Part shown: positions 27,999 through 36,229 of the stretch, one piece after another | How the letters are laid out: each line of letters begins with the position of its first letter | Position numbering within the stretch: position 1 is the first letter of the stretch | Position numbers and translations under genes: made by a program | The notes under the pieces: generated by a model | What the model saw: the letters and a program-made list of their open reading frames with translations, nothing else | Databases searched by the model: none | What the model was told of the DNA's origin: nothing | Origin: Posidoniimonas corsicana | GTDB taxonomy: Bacteria > Planctomycetota > Planctomycetia > Pirellulales > Lacipirellulaceae | Length of the DNA: 64,000 bases | Assembly: GCF_007859765.1 (NCBI RefSeq) | Contig: NZ_SIHJ01000001.1 | Coordinates: 2,667,311 to 2,731,310, forward strand | Direction of reading: 5' to 3'

Positions 27999-29624
27999 TC
28001 ACTTCTCAAAAACAATTGGCACAATTATGCAAGCGTCATTTGTGTCGTCGCATGCAAGTACTAGATGCCTCTGCTGTACCGAAGCAGACGGGTCAATCAC
28101 AACAACAAGGTTGTGCATAGATTTATTTGAGGCATGCGATTCATCTGCAACCAATGCTACTCCTGGCTGCTTTTGAGCTTGCCTAATACTAAACTGGGCT
28201 CCATCTTCTCGAGACACCTGAAGTTTGCGCAAGATCTGCCCCGTTCTCGAGCCGATGCGTTTAGTGACCTGTAGTCGTCGGGGCATTACTCTAAATGGTG
28301 ACTCTTTGCGTCCAATTACTCTTATCGAGTGCGGTGGCGATGCAGGGGTAGAGAAGTGCACTGTGATAGATCCATAAATGTCGCCACTTGGACACATCTG
28401 GTCTAGGCTTGCTTCTATTTCGGCGGCGTCGGGAGACGTCTCCGCTACTCGCGCGGTAATGTAGGGATGATCACAATCCACCTTGGCGATCTTGGCTCCA
28501 CGGAACTTGCTGGAGAATCGCAGCACCGCCGAGGCGTGACTCTTATTGATTAGAGAAACTACACTGGGAACTGACGTGATAGGTCTGACGATTCTGCCGA
28601 ATACTCTAAACTGCGACGCTTTAGCCTCGCCTAGGTCATTCTCGAGTAGTACGAATATCGTCGACTCGAATCGTCCTGGCGTTGTGGCGTCCCTCAAGCT
28701 TATGGAGAAGCAAATCTCGTTTGCTTGCGATAGTTCAGATCCAGTATCCAACTCTGCAACAGTGCAGGCACAGCTGGTCTTGATTTTCTTAACGACCCAC
28801 GTTCTGTTATTGTCGCAAGCAATCTTTCCTACTCTATTAGCGGCCGTTCCCGCAATCACCTCACCAAAATCGATGTCACTAGACTCAACCGGCTGGCTCA
28901 GGTCGATCCTCTCGCCACTGCCTTGCGATTCGATCTCCTTACCAATTTCCATGGTGCAGCCGCTTACGCCAATCGCGCAAGACAGCGATGCTAGAACCGC
29001 CGCAGGCTGACGATTGGGGCGTGCCAGCTCAAGACCGCGACAAATGCCGAGCGGGAGAACGCGCCAAAGGAGCAGTATCCCGGCGGCTGACCATAAGGTT
29101 AGTGACAGAGTATCGGCGCGTTGTGTAAAGTCTGCAATGCTGACTTTGCTGTCTGAAATCAGAAGCGCGGCGCCGGTGAAAGACCTTGGCAACGTCGATA
29201 TCACCTCCATGGAATCTGTCCTTGGATCCCAGCAGTGAAGGTCTCCTTTGTGACGGCTCGGGAAGACTGCAACGAAATGCCCACCAAGGTCATTCTGAAG
29301 ATGAAGTATCGCCGGGGTTCCAATGAGTTTAACGCGATCCGCTGGCAGCGCGATTGCAAGACTGTGAAGTCCAGCGGTATCTGCGCACTTGCTCAGAGCT
29401 GCAATGCTCGCGCCCTGAGGACCTGAGGGGCAAATGGAAACGATTTTCTTGAGAGGCAGGTCGCGGCCCAGTCTGCCAGCGATTAATGCAAGGCATTGTT
29501 GCCCGCAAGATTGGTCTGGATGGCTCTCTGCAAATCTCTCCTCGTTTGCTCTCAAGGCAACAGGAGCGCAGAGAGGGATCGTGATTGCTCCCACGAGTTG
29601 CACCAAGGATACCAACAAGTTCAC
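27999..29624 (-). CDS. C39-like peptidase fused to DUF1573 domain (cassette A)
   Basis: 541 residues from a GTG start with AGGAG 9 nt upstream. Residues 1-27 are a signal or anchor. About residues 33-155 look like a C39 peptidase: C40 in QSCGQQCLALIAG, H116 in LGGHFVAVF, D133 in HCWDPR form a plausible triad. A membrane helix is at 172-194. A second hydrophobic stretch follows, ending in a lipobox-like LSCAIGVSGC. Then come DUF1573-type immunoglobulin-like domains (DFGEVIAGTAANRVGKIACD, KKIKTSCACTVAELDTG). C39 enzymes cleave leader peptides of exported peptides. Last gene of cassette A, 93 bp after the LolA-like gene. The fusion point may be an ancient gene joining. Domain calls from motifs only. 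Confidence 0.65.
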   Translation of the reverse strand: MNLLVSLVQLVGAITIPLCAPVALRANEERFAESHPDQSCGQQCLALIAGRLGRDLPLKKIVSICPSGPQGASIAALSKCADTAGLHSLAIALPADRVKLIGTPAILHLQNDLGGHFVAVFPSRHKGDLHCWDPRTDSMEVISTLPRSFTGAALLISDSKVSIADFTQRADTLSLTLWSAAGILLLWRVLPLGICRGLELARPNRQPAAVLASLSCAIGVSGCTMEIGKEIESQGSGERIDLSQPVESSDIDFGEVIAGTAANRVGKIACDNNRTWVVKKIKTSCACTVAELDTGSELSQANEICFSISLRDATTPGRFESTIFVLLENDLGEAKASQFRVFGRIVRPITSVPSVVSLINKSHASAVLRFSSKFRGAKIAKVDCDHPYITARVAETSPDAAEIEASLDQMCPSGDIYGSITVHFSTPASPPHSIRVIGRKESPFRVMPRRLQVTKRIGSRTGQILRKLQVSREDGAQFSIRQAQKQPGVALVADESHASNKSMHNLVVVIDPSASVQQRHLVLACDDTNDACIIVPIVFEK

Positions 29625-29717
29625 GCAGGCCCTCTCCTGAAACGATTGAATGCGTACGGAAGCTGCCTGGTCAATAGTGGGCTATCGATCGATCTGGCAT
29701 TGCGATCCGATCTGTAC

Positions 29718-30941
29718 CTAGTTCTGCAATCTATAGACTAATGCTACTAGTAGCAGTACTATTACTGCGACGTTGATGGCCACAAGAGTATGGTTTGGTC
29801 GATTCCCGGCTTCTGAATCAGCATTTGAGTTTATTTCAAGTCCATGTGGAAACGGATTATGTGTTAACGGCGGCATTGACGGGTCATTTTCTGATACGCG
29901 AAGGGCAACCGCAGCAAGCTGGTCGGTGCGTACGCCACTAGGTGGCACGCGGTATCGCACATCGTACCGGTGGTCAAAGACGACGGAGCCCGGGGCTCCG
30001 ATAAACGAGAAAGTGTCGTCATCAAGTATCGGGGAGTTGACGACAAGGTTTTGAAAGTCGGCTTCCCACCGGAACCACTCCTTGGAGCTCGCTGAGTTCA
30101 CGGTTCGTGACCGGCTTCCGTATGGCATCCAAACCCCCCCAGTCTTCTTCAACTTAGTGAGGTCTTGGTGAATATCCGTACCATTGCCCAGGGCTCGCCG
30201 ATGAAAGCCTGTAACTAAGTATCCCCTATCCGGTGCAACTGAGAACCGGATATTGTAGCCCTTGGAGGAACCGACGCCTTTTGAGGTGAACTCGATCACA
30301 TACTCTCGGCAGCTCAAGTCTTTGTTATGTGACTCGGTTACAGTGGCTTCAGCGCCGTTCCGTATAGCTTTATCAAAGCACTTCCGCGCACTGTCAGAGC
30401 ACCAATCAATGGCGTTGGGCAGTCTGGTCATCACTAGATCTTGCCCATCCGCCCCCTTGCCATTGTAAATTGCCGTACTTAGCAGCCCCATTTCTCCTGC
30501 CGGCTCATCCCCATTGCTGTCTACGCCAATGACCCCATGGTGCGGTACATCCGCACGGAAGGTAGACAAGTAACTCGTGCCTCCGTCGAAAATATCGTCG
30601 TATGTGCGAAGCTCTTGTGCGATCCCTTCAATGGATTTGGTGACTCGGGACCGAAACCGGCCCAACGAGTCAGACCATAGTCTTTGGGTATAGACCTCAA
30701 CTGGCTTATCCAGTTCGGTGTAGCGCCACCTTATGTCGGCTTGGAGGTTGTCGACAAGTGGGAAGCGTGATTCAACCTTGTCCATAATCGCACCCGCGCT
30801 CGGAAGTTCATCCCCCCCGTTGGCTGCACTCGCGGCGTTTGAGAATGCGGTGACGAGCGTCGCAATTGCGAAGAGTGCCTGAAATAGATCGTGATGATAG
30901 TTCAGATAAGTGTGGAAGATTATCGACCTGGGGTTTTTCAT
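29718..30941 (-). CDS. LolA-like exported protein with C-terminal anchor (cassette A)
   Basis: 407 residues with a signal peptide (about 1-39, ends ASAAN). The mature part resembles the LolA/LolB half-barrel (IMDKVESRFPLVDNLQADIR, then alternating Tyr/Arg-rich strands). A C-terminal membrane helix is HTLVAINVAVIVLLLVALVY followed by RLQN. The protein at 36230-37297 has the same plan and a similar tail (HKVLLVINILACVVLTLLAI). Likely held in the membrane facing the periplasm. It may carry or sense hydrophobic cargo, but I know of no function for such anchored forms. It follows the Cys-rich peptide gene in both cassettes, which argues for a shared task. Confidence 0.55.
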   Translation of the reverse strand: MKNPRSIIFHTYLNYHHDLFQALFAIATLVTAFSNAASAANGGDELPSAGAIMDKVESRFPLVDNLQADIRWRYTELDKPVEVYTQRLWSDSLGRFRSRVTKSIEGIAQELRTYDDIFDGGTSYLSTFRADVPHHGVIGVDSNGDEPAGEMGLLSTAIYNGKGADGQDLVMTRLPNAIDWCSDSARKCFDKAIRNGAEATVTESHNKDLSCREYVIEFTSKGVGSSKGYNIRFSVAPDRGYLVTGFHRRALGNGTDIHQDLTKLKKTGGVWMPYGSRSRTVNSASSKEWFRWEADFQNLVVNSPILDDDTFSFIGAPGSVVFDHRYDVRYRVPPSGVRTDQLAAVALRVSENDPSMPPLTHNPFPHGLEINSNADSEAGNRPNHTLVAINVAVIVLLLVALVYRLQN

Positions 30942-31530
30942 CTGCTAGAGCCTTGGGGAGTGTGGTCGCAGTCGTCTACGCGGCAATTGCCAGCAGGCGA
31001 GCCGTATTCGCCGGGTGGTTGACTCAGATGGGGCGTTGCCTGGCCAAGCCAGGAATGGAGATACGGACTCGCTCTCCGGAGCTTCTAGCGCGGCGTCCCT
31101 GGTGTGCCGCCCTGGCGGCTAAGCTCACAGGGTAATAGCGGTAGTACTAACGATGCGTAGTGCTCGCTTGCTCCCGAAGCAACGAGCTCGACGATTCTTT
31201 TCAATTCAAATAAGGCGATGAAGCCTGGGATGTGACAGCTGAATGCCAAGCCTCGGATACTTGCATTGTGCATCCACGAGACACCCTTCCACGGCGGTCC
31301 CACTCAGGCGCAACTCAAAGCCTTAGGTCATCAGCGTTGTCGAAACTCCTGCCAGGTTGAAACAGGATCTAGCCCCTTCAACCGTTGGAGTGGGATAAAC
31401 GCAGGCATAGCTTGATTGGGACAACGATCTGTAGTTCTCGGAGACGCTGCCGCACGACCACGCGCGCATGGACGGAGGTGAGTTCGAGGTCGCCGTTGGC
31501 ACCGTCGCAAGGTTTGCTGCGTTGGAGTAA
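30942..31530. other. Gene-free stretch inside cassette A
   Basis: Nearly 590 bp between the LolA-like gene and the Cys-rich peptide gene. Short frames exist on both strands, but none has a ribosome site, signal peptide or family motif. The matching place in cassette B is only 255 bp. It could be the remains of a lost gene, for instance a second Cys-rich peptide, since cassette B carries two. Confidence 0.3.
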
Positions 31531-31983
31531 CTAGCCGGTGGGGCAAGATGTGTAAAGAAAGACATCAGTAGGAACCTCGTTGTCCGTCCAAGAAGTGCAG
31601 TGTTCTGTGCATGCGCCACCTTCGTCCTCTGCGCAAGATCGAGTTCTGGTGCAAGTCTCTGGAATGGATGGTGTGCACCACTTCTTGCCTGTCCCGACCG
31701 CTTTGCAGTAGGCCTTGTCAATGCCTGAATGTTGGGTGTGGAAGTTGCACGGACCACCGGCCGCGCAAGGGCTTTCGGGGCCGAACTCGTGGTAGACGCA
31801 CGATTCATCGCCATCGCATGCCGTGTCGTCGGTGTCCTTCGCATAACAGTTTGAAGTCCCACCTTGAATTAGGGCTTGTGCAGCCTTCGGGAGAGCCTGA
31901 GCCGGACTCAGAGAAGGCGACAACTGTCCGGCTAGCAAAGCCGAGCTGACAGCCAAGAGTACGAATAGGGAGTTCACGGACAT
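31531..31983 (-). CDS. Secreted 12-cysteine peptide (cassette A)
   Basis: Start set at ATG 31983, preceded by AAAGGAG at 7 nt; 150 residues. Signal peptide about 1-30 (FVLLAVSSALLAGQLSPS, ends PAQA). A ~15-residue spacer leads to a mature domain with exactly 12 cysteines, e.g. SNCYAKDTDDTACDGDESCV, GKKWCTPSIPETCTRTRSC and GGACTEHC. The number 12 is the same in the two peptides of cassette B, although spacing differs. Six disulfides would make it a compact extracellular peptide. It is placed between the PMT-like and LolA-like genes. No database family recognised. Confidence 0.7.
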   Translation of the reverse strand: MSVNSLFVLLAVSSALLAGQLSPSLSPAQALPKAAQALIQGGTSNCYAKDTDDTACDGDESCVYHEFGPESPCAAGGPCNFHTQHSGIDKAYCKAVGTGKKWCTPSIPETCTRTRSCAEDEGGACTEHCTSWTDNEVPTDVFLYTSCPTG

Positions 31984-32062
31984 GAACAGAGCTCCTTTGG
32001 GAAGATATACGATGCGACAACATTCCGGCGCCTCAACAACGCTCACATAGTATGCGGCACAC

Positions 32063-33925
32063 TTACTTGGAGTTGGATTGAAGAAGAGGGTAGACAACGG
32101 TATAGCTAACTCGTTTGCGATTTAGGGCACTTTCTTGTTGCTCTAGGAGTTCGCGTAGCTGGGATGCATTGGAGCTGCACCAGGGGTCCCAGCCTCCACC
32201 GTGTATATAGTAGACACTACAGTACTGCCCCGCCTGTGCCTCTAAAGGGGCGGGGGTTTGGTGACACGGGCAACGAAAAAGTCCAGGCGTCCTTAAGCTT
32301 CCAAGGCGTCCGACGCTAAGGCGCGAGCTTGCGTCTATCGAGCACGCGTCCCAATATACATACCTAAGGTCTTGCCCCCAATCGACGCTGCTTCCGAGCA
32401 AGTGCTCTGCCCCATTCAGCGGCCCACCAATCGACTCGTTAAAGTAACTCAAACTGTGCGGGTAGATCCATAAGCTGCTAGAGCTCAACCAGACGAGCAG
32501 CCCAGTGGAAACAACCGAGCCCACGCAAGTGTCGGCCCGGCTAACCGCATTGCCCTCTATTCGAGCGGCTTGGTTCGATTTGTCAAGTTTTCTCTCAAAG
32601 ATTCGGGAGCCGTAAGCAGTAATAACTCCGCTGATCCATATAAATGCGTAGGGGAAAGCAGGCAGCACGTACCGGAAGTGTTCGCTGAAGCCAGTCTTCG
32701 AGCTCACGACGCAAAGGACGACTATCGCAGGTGTCAACAAAAGCAGAGAGTCGCGAGCGGGGGCAGGATGAACTCCCCAAAGCGACAGTAAAATGCAGGC
32801 TCCCCCTAACGTCAGCAAGCCCAGGGGCACTTTGATGAGGCCTGCGTACAGATAGTAGTGCCACCACCCGCGGTCCCTCCATTCCCCTCGCAAGTACGAA
32901 GGCCGACCATAACTCTCAAAATCCTTCTGCTGAGTGTCGATGCCCAGCAAGTAGTTCTTGGGGAACGGGACTGGTAGGTCGGCGAGCCAAGTGCTGGCGA
33001 AGCGGTTGGTGAACTCGTGTTTCGGTTCTCGGGTCTCGGAGTCCGGAGGGGCTTCGCCGGTGAACAGTTTGCTCACAAAGTGGAACTCTTTGAGCCGCAT
33101 GAAACTCTCGTCGAATCCGTAGCCGAGGTTCACCACGTACAGTCCAATCGCCATCCGCAAGACCAACATGCCCGCTTCGCGGCCCCACGTGTGAGGCGTC
33201 ATGGTTGCCCGGTCTTGCCAGCGGTAGGCGAGCCACAGCATCGGCCAGAGGGGGTAGAAGAGGATCAGCGTGGTCTTGGCCAGTTCCGCGAGCCCGAGTA
33301 CGACGCCGGTCAGTGCTGCTTGTGCCCAGGTGGGCGTCTTGAGCCATCGCCAGAACGTGTAGCAGGCCGCCAGCCCCAATGCGGTAGCATGCGCGTCGGC
33401 GGTAATTAGCGATGCGTGGGCCAGGATGTTGGGCTCGAAGCACCAAATTAGGCACGCGATGAGTCCCGCGGTTCGGCCGTAAAGGTCGCGTCCCCACAGA
33501 TAACAGACGACGGCGCCCAGCCAGCTGAACGGTATGCAGGCCCAGCGGGCGATCATCGTCAGGAAGAACGTCCGTGTACCGTTGGCAGCGACAAAATCCT
33601 TGCCCATGTCAAAGACGGGGCGGGCACCTGGTCCTTCATAGAACCCGCTCCAGTCGCTTTCGTAGCCCACGGCCATCACGGGCAACGCGGCGGCCATCCG
33701 CACCAGCGGCGGATTCACGCGGTAAAGTTCAAACCTACCAAACTTCCAGTGGCTAAGGCCGGCGACTAGGTGCCCCGGCTCGTTGAGTGTCGGGCTGTGC
33801 ACGTACGCGCTGTACATCAGCAGGCTTGTGTGGACCGCCAGCAGCCCGACCACCACCCGCCCCGCGACGCGCGGCTGGTCAACCAGCTGGCCGAGCCTCT
33901 GGAAGCTGGTTAGCAGGCTGCTCAT
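32063..33925 (-). CDS. PMT/ArnT-like GT-C membrane glycosyltransferase (cassette A)
   Basis: 620 residues with about ten membrane helices. The first periplasmic loop has SPTLNEPGHLVAGLSHWKFG (N48-E49) and VNPPLVRMAAALPV, which matches the DE-P-H and NPPL signature of GT39/ArnT-type enzymes, except that Asn replaces the first acidic residue. Later segments include the helix PNILAHASLITADAHATALG and a soluble C-terminal part. Such enzymes move mannose or another sugar from a polyprenyl phosphate to protein or lipid outside the membrane. The GT2 gene 9 bp upstream would make the lipid-linked sugar. Paralogue at 39462-41363, strongly similar over the first ~400 residues and different at the C-terminus. 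Confidence 0.8.
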   Translation of the reverse strand: MSSLLTSFQRLGQLVDQPRVAGRVVVGLLAVHTSLLMYSAYVHSPTLNEPGHLVAGLSHWKFGRFELYRVNPPLVRMAAALPVMAVGYESDWSGFYEGPGARPVFDMGKDFVAANGTRTFFLTMIARWACIPFSWLGAVVCYLWGRDLYGRTAGLIACLIWCFEPNILAHASLITADAHATALGLAACYTFWRWLKTPTWAQAALTGVVLGLAELAKTTLILFYPLWPMLWLAYRWQDRATMTPHTWGREAGMLVLRMAIGLYVVNLGYGFDESFMRLKEFHFVSKLFTGEAPPDSETREPKHEFTNRFASTWLADLPVPFPKNYLLGIDTQQKDFESYGRPSYLRGEWRDRGWWHYYLYAGLIKVPLGLLTLGGACILLSLWGVHPAPARDSLLLLTPAIVVLCVVSSKTGFSEHFRYVLPAFPYAFIWISGVITAYGSRIFERKLDKSNQAARIEGNAVSRADTCVGSVVSTGLLVWLSSSSLWIYPHSLSYFNESIGGPLNGAEHLLGSSVDWGQDLRYVYWDACSIDASSRLSVGRLGSLRTPGLFRCPCHQTPAPLEAQAGQYCSVYYIHGGGWDPWCSSNASQLRELLEQQESALNRKRVSYTVVYPLLQSNSK

Positions 33926-33934
33926 TGATTGCCG

Positions 33935-34672
33935 TTAGTTCCAATACCGATAACGCACAATGCACCACAATGCCCGAAGCCCGTCGCGCACTCCGATCTT
34001 CTTCCCTTCGGCGTAGGATCGCGGCGTGTAGCTCACCGGGAGCTCCGCAATCCGGCAGCCGAGCTTGGCCAGCCTTGCCGTCAGCTCTGGTTCAAAACCA
34101 AACCGATCTTCACAGAGCTTCATTTCGTCGATCGATTCGCGGCGGAACGCCTTGTGGCCGGTCTCCATATCCGTGAGCGATAGGCCCGTGAAGCGATTGG
34201 AGAGCCAGGTCAGCAGCCAGTTAGCCAAGTAGCGTTCGCGTGGAGTTTGCTGGCGGTCGCCGAGCCCGAATCGTGTGCCGTAGACCACGTCCGCTTCCAA
34301 TCGGAGCAGTGGCTCGACGAGCCGCGGGATCTCTTCCGGGGCGTACTCCAGGTCTGCGTCTTGGATCACGACGATGTCGCCACGGCAGTTGGCTAGCCCT
34401 GTGCGGATGGCAGCCCCTTTCCCTCGGTTCTGTTCGTGACGAAACACCCGCAGGCGATCACCGGAGGGGTCAGCCGCCGCCGACACGCCGCCATCGCTCG
34501 ACCCGTCATCAATCACGAGCACTTCGGACACGCAATCGAGCGGAAGCAGGCGGTTGACCACCTCGTTCACCTTGCCGGACTCGTTGTAGACCGGCACTAT
34601 GACCGAGACCGAAGCTGTCGCGACGGTTGGGCCGGTCTCTGTTTCAGATTGTACTAGTTTAAGGGCTGGCAT
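33935..34672 (-). CDS. GT2 polyprenyl-phosphate sugar synthase (cassette A, intact)
   Basis: Start set at ATG 34672 (MPALKLVQSE), which overlaps the end of the upstream thioredoxin-like remnant by 14 bp. 245 residues. GT-A fold motifs: SVIVPVYNESGKVNEVVNRL at 22-41, VLVIDDGSSDGG at 51-62, GKGAAIRTGLANCRGDIVVI and the metal-binding DAD at 105-107. The pattern is that of dolichol/undecaprenyl-phosphate mannose synthases (DPM1-like, soluble form without a membrane tail). It would transfer a sugar from GDP- or UDP-sugar to a polyprenyl phosphate for the PMT-like enzyme that starts 9 bp downstream. The copy in cassette B is broken, so this one may serve both. Confidence 0.85.
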   Translation of the reverse strand: MPALKLVQSETETGPTVATASVSVIVPVYNESGKVNEVVNRLLPLDCVSEVLVIDDGSSDGGVSAAADPSGDRLRVFRHEQNRGKGAAIRTGLANCRGDIVVIQDADLEYAPEEIPRLVEPLLRLEADVVYGTRFGLGDRQQTPRERYLANWLLTWLSNRFTGLSLTDMETGHKAFRRESIDEMKLCEDRFGFEPELTARLAKLGCRIAELPVSYTPRSYAEGKKIGVRDGLRALWCIVRYRYWN

Positions 34673-34957
34673 TCTGGATGCTCGGCTTGTCAAACGAGGC
34701 GTTCGTTGTGACGCCATCGCGGAGAGTGAATTCGACCGGCGCCTGCACGAACCATTTGCGGTCATGGGTTAGCCTTGCGTACCTCCGGCGTCGAAAGTTG
34801 TGGCCAGAGCCGTAGGGCGAACCTCCACTAACAGCACTGAAGGGCAGGCCGACGGCGCGTTCTGGGCGCGAATCACCTCGTACTTTGGGCGAGCTAATTC
34901 GCACTTGGAGCTATCGTGGCGATAGAGTAGCACCACCGACTCCCCCACAGCAAATTG
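34659..34957 (-). pseudogene. Decayed thioredoxin-like domain (cassette A)
   Basis: After the stop codon of the MauE-like gene, the same frame continues as QFAVGESVVLLYRHDSSKCE and RPKYEVIRAQNAPSACPSVL. A frameshift then leads to YARLTHDRKWFVQAPVEF and TNASFDKPSIQNASP. The intact cassette B protein reads QLATGEWVVLLYHHDCPKCQ and YARLTDRREWFVQAPIEI at the same places. So cassette A has an in-frame TAA, at least one frameshift, and loss of the first redox cysteine (CPKC to SSKC). Confidence 0.85.
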
Positions 34958-35575
34958 TTAGGATGGCTCGAGAAATCCGCTTAGCGGGAAGGGCTGGCCA
35001 GTCCACTTCTTCGGTTCTGGTAACGTCATCCCGCCAACGTCTTTAAGCAGCGGGATTGCTTGCGCCCCACTGGGGGCAACCAACGCGAGGCACGGGCCGC
35101 CTAACGCGACGTATCTGGCGAACGCGACACGCATTGCGCGAGGGCGGCGAAACTCGGTTTCGGGCCTGACAAGCGTCAGCGCGCCTAAGACAACAACGTT
35201 GAGCCCGACCGACCACCAAGGGGTGACCTTGATCAGGCCGAAGCAGCCGCATGACTCGGCGCCGCCAAGCACACGGTACGCAAAGAACGCGGAGAACACC
35301 AACAGCACAGTCTGGGTGGCTCGTCGCGATTGGCGGGGCCAGGCGTACCACAGCAGGGCTATGCCCAGGGCGGTCTCTGCTTGGACGGCTAGCAGGATAG
35401 CCCACTGGGGCACGCTGTACGCGGACTCCAGCAGCGCCGACTCCCCGGGCGATGTCGCTTTTACAAATGCTGAGGTAATCAGCAGAATCCCAACCGCCAC
35501 GCGGGCAGTCGCCCACGCCGATGAGGATTCATTGGCAAAAACCTTGATAGGGTTGCTGGCGGCGAACTCAGGCAT
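34958..35575 (-). CDS. MauE/DoxX-like redox membrane protein (cassette A, truncated)
   Basis: Start set at ATG 35575 (MPEFAASNP), because the cassette B homologue starts at the same residues; the frame upstream belongs to a transposase remnant. 205 residues. Four membrane helices with KATSPGESALLESAYSVPQW, the redox motif ESCGCFGLIKVTPWW after helix 3, and a C-terminal ...LPEPKKWTGQPFPLSGFLEPS. The homologue continues into a thioredoxin-like domain, which here is cut off by a stop codon. MauE-like proteins handle thiol oxidation for exported proteins. First gene of cassette A. Confidence 0.8.
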   Translation of the reverse strand: MPEFAASNPIKVFANESSSAWATARVAVGILLITSAFVKATSPGESALLESAYSVPQWAILLAVQAETALGIALLWYAWPRQSRRATQTVLLVFSAFFAYRVLGGAESCGCFGLIKVTPWWSVGLNVVVLGALTLVRPETEFRRPRAMRVAFARYVALGGPCLALVAPSGAQAIPLLKDVGGMTLPEPKKWTGQPFPLSGFLEPS

Positions 35576-35609
35576 TACGAGAACCTCGGATAGGCCTGAG
35601 TTCGCCGCC
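35558..35609. repeat. 16-bp perfect inverted repeat at the mauE-like start
   Basis: GGCGGCGAACTCAGGC (35558-35573) and its exact complement GCCTGAGTTCGCCGCC (35594-35609) with a 20-nt loop. The left arm contains the first codons of the MauE-like gene and the right arm lies in the IS5-type remnant. Cassette B lacks the right arm. It would form a hairpin over the ribosome site, so it may hinder translation, or be a scar of an insertion. Confidence 0.6.
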
Positions 35610-35689
35610 CGCTTCTGCAGGCTGGTGTAGTCGGGGATCGCGATGCCAACGCCCATCAGCTTCACTAGCGATCGTCCGATACCTGTGGT
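35576..35689 (-). pseudogene. IS5-type transposase fragment
   Basis: The frame directly upstream of and in phase with the MauE-like gene reads TGIGRSLVKLMGVGIAIPDY then TSLQKRAANSGLSE. This corresponds to the N-terminal region of IS5 transposases (LM-LD-P-PDYTTL-RRA). Only ~38 residues remain. The insertion ended precisely at the start of cassette A. Confidence 0.65.
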
Positions 35690-35796
35690 TTAACGGTAGG
35701 TCAGCGAAAACATCTCGTGCAGCGACAGCAGGCAATGGATTGCCTCGTCGCTGAAGGTATACGGGGCTCCCCCCGCATCTCGGCATTCTAACGCTC

Positions 35797-36112
35797 CTAG
35801 CCGAGGCTCACGTCCTTTTCCAGCCACAGCGTCACGTCGCTGCGGCTGACAAGCAACTTGTGGTAAGCCTTCGAACTCCTGACCTTGTACTCCTTGCCAG
35901 TCGCGCGGCCCGCCACCCAGGAGCTTGTCAACGTTCGCTCCGTCGCGAGGAGATGAAACCCTGTCCAATGGCGTTCTAAGCGGCCCGGCAAGTGATTGTT
36001 CGACAAGGCCAAATGGAATGCCGCCTTCTGTTCTTATTGCCAACAGTGAGTGTGCCCACTCGGGACGCTGGTGCCACCGATAAACCCCGATGATAACCTC
36101 TCGAGAATCCAC
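35797..36112 (-). pseudogene. Frameshifted ORF of unknown family
   Basis: The first ~33 residues from ATG 36112 (MDSREVIIGVYRWHQRPEWA, then LLAIRTEGGIPFGL) and the last ~68 residues of the neighbouring frame (LPGRLERHWTGFHLLATERT, VLVSR-like and WLEKDVSLG) both look like protein and join near 36000 with a one-base shift. Neither frame alone gives a convincing gene. No family recognised. It lies between cassettes A and B. Confidence 0.4.
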
Positions 36113-36229
36113 CTCGATCGCAAGGTTTAGGAATGCTCAACCACACCTTTCAGGCAGTGGCAGTACAGGTCGCTCCTGTAAGATGAAGTAACGGCAAAAA
36201 CACTTTCTGTACGATAAGAGCCGAGTCAA

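Noticed and set aside
31085-31303. 72-residue minus-strand ORF in the cassette A gap
   Set aside because: Protein-like stretch but no start signal, leader or homology I can name.
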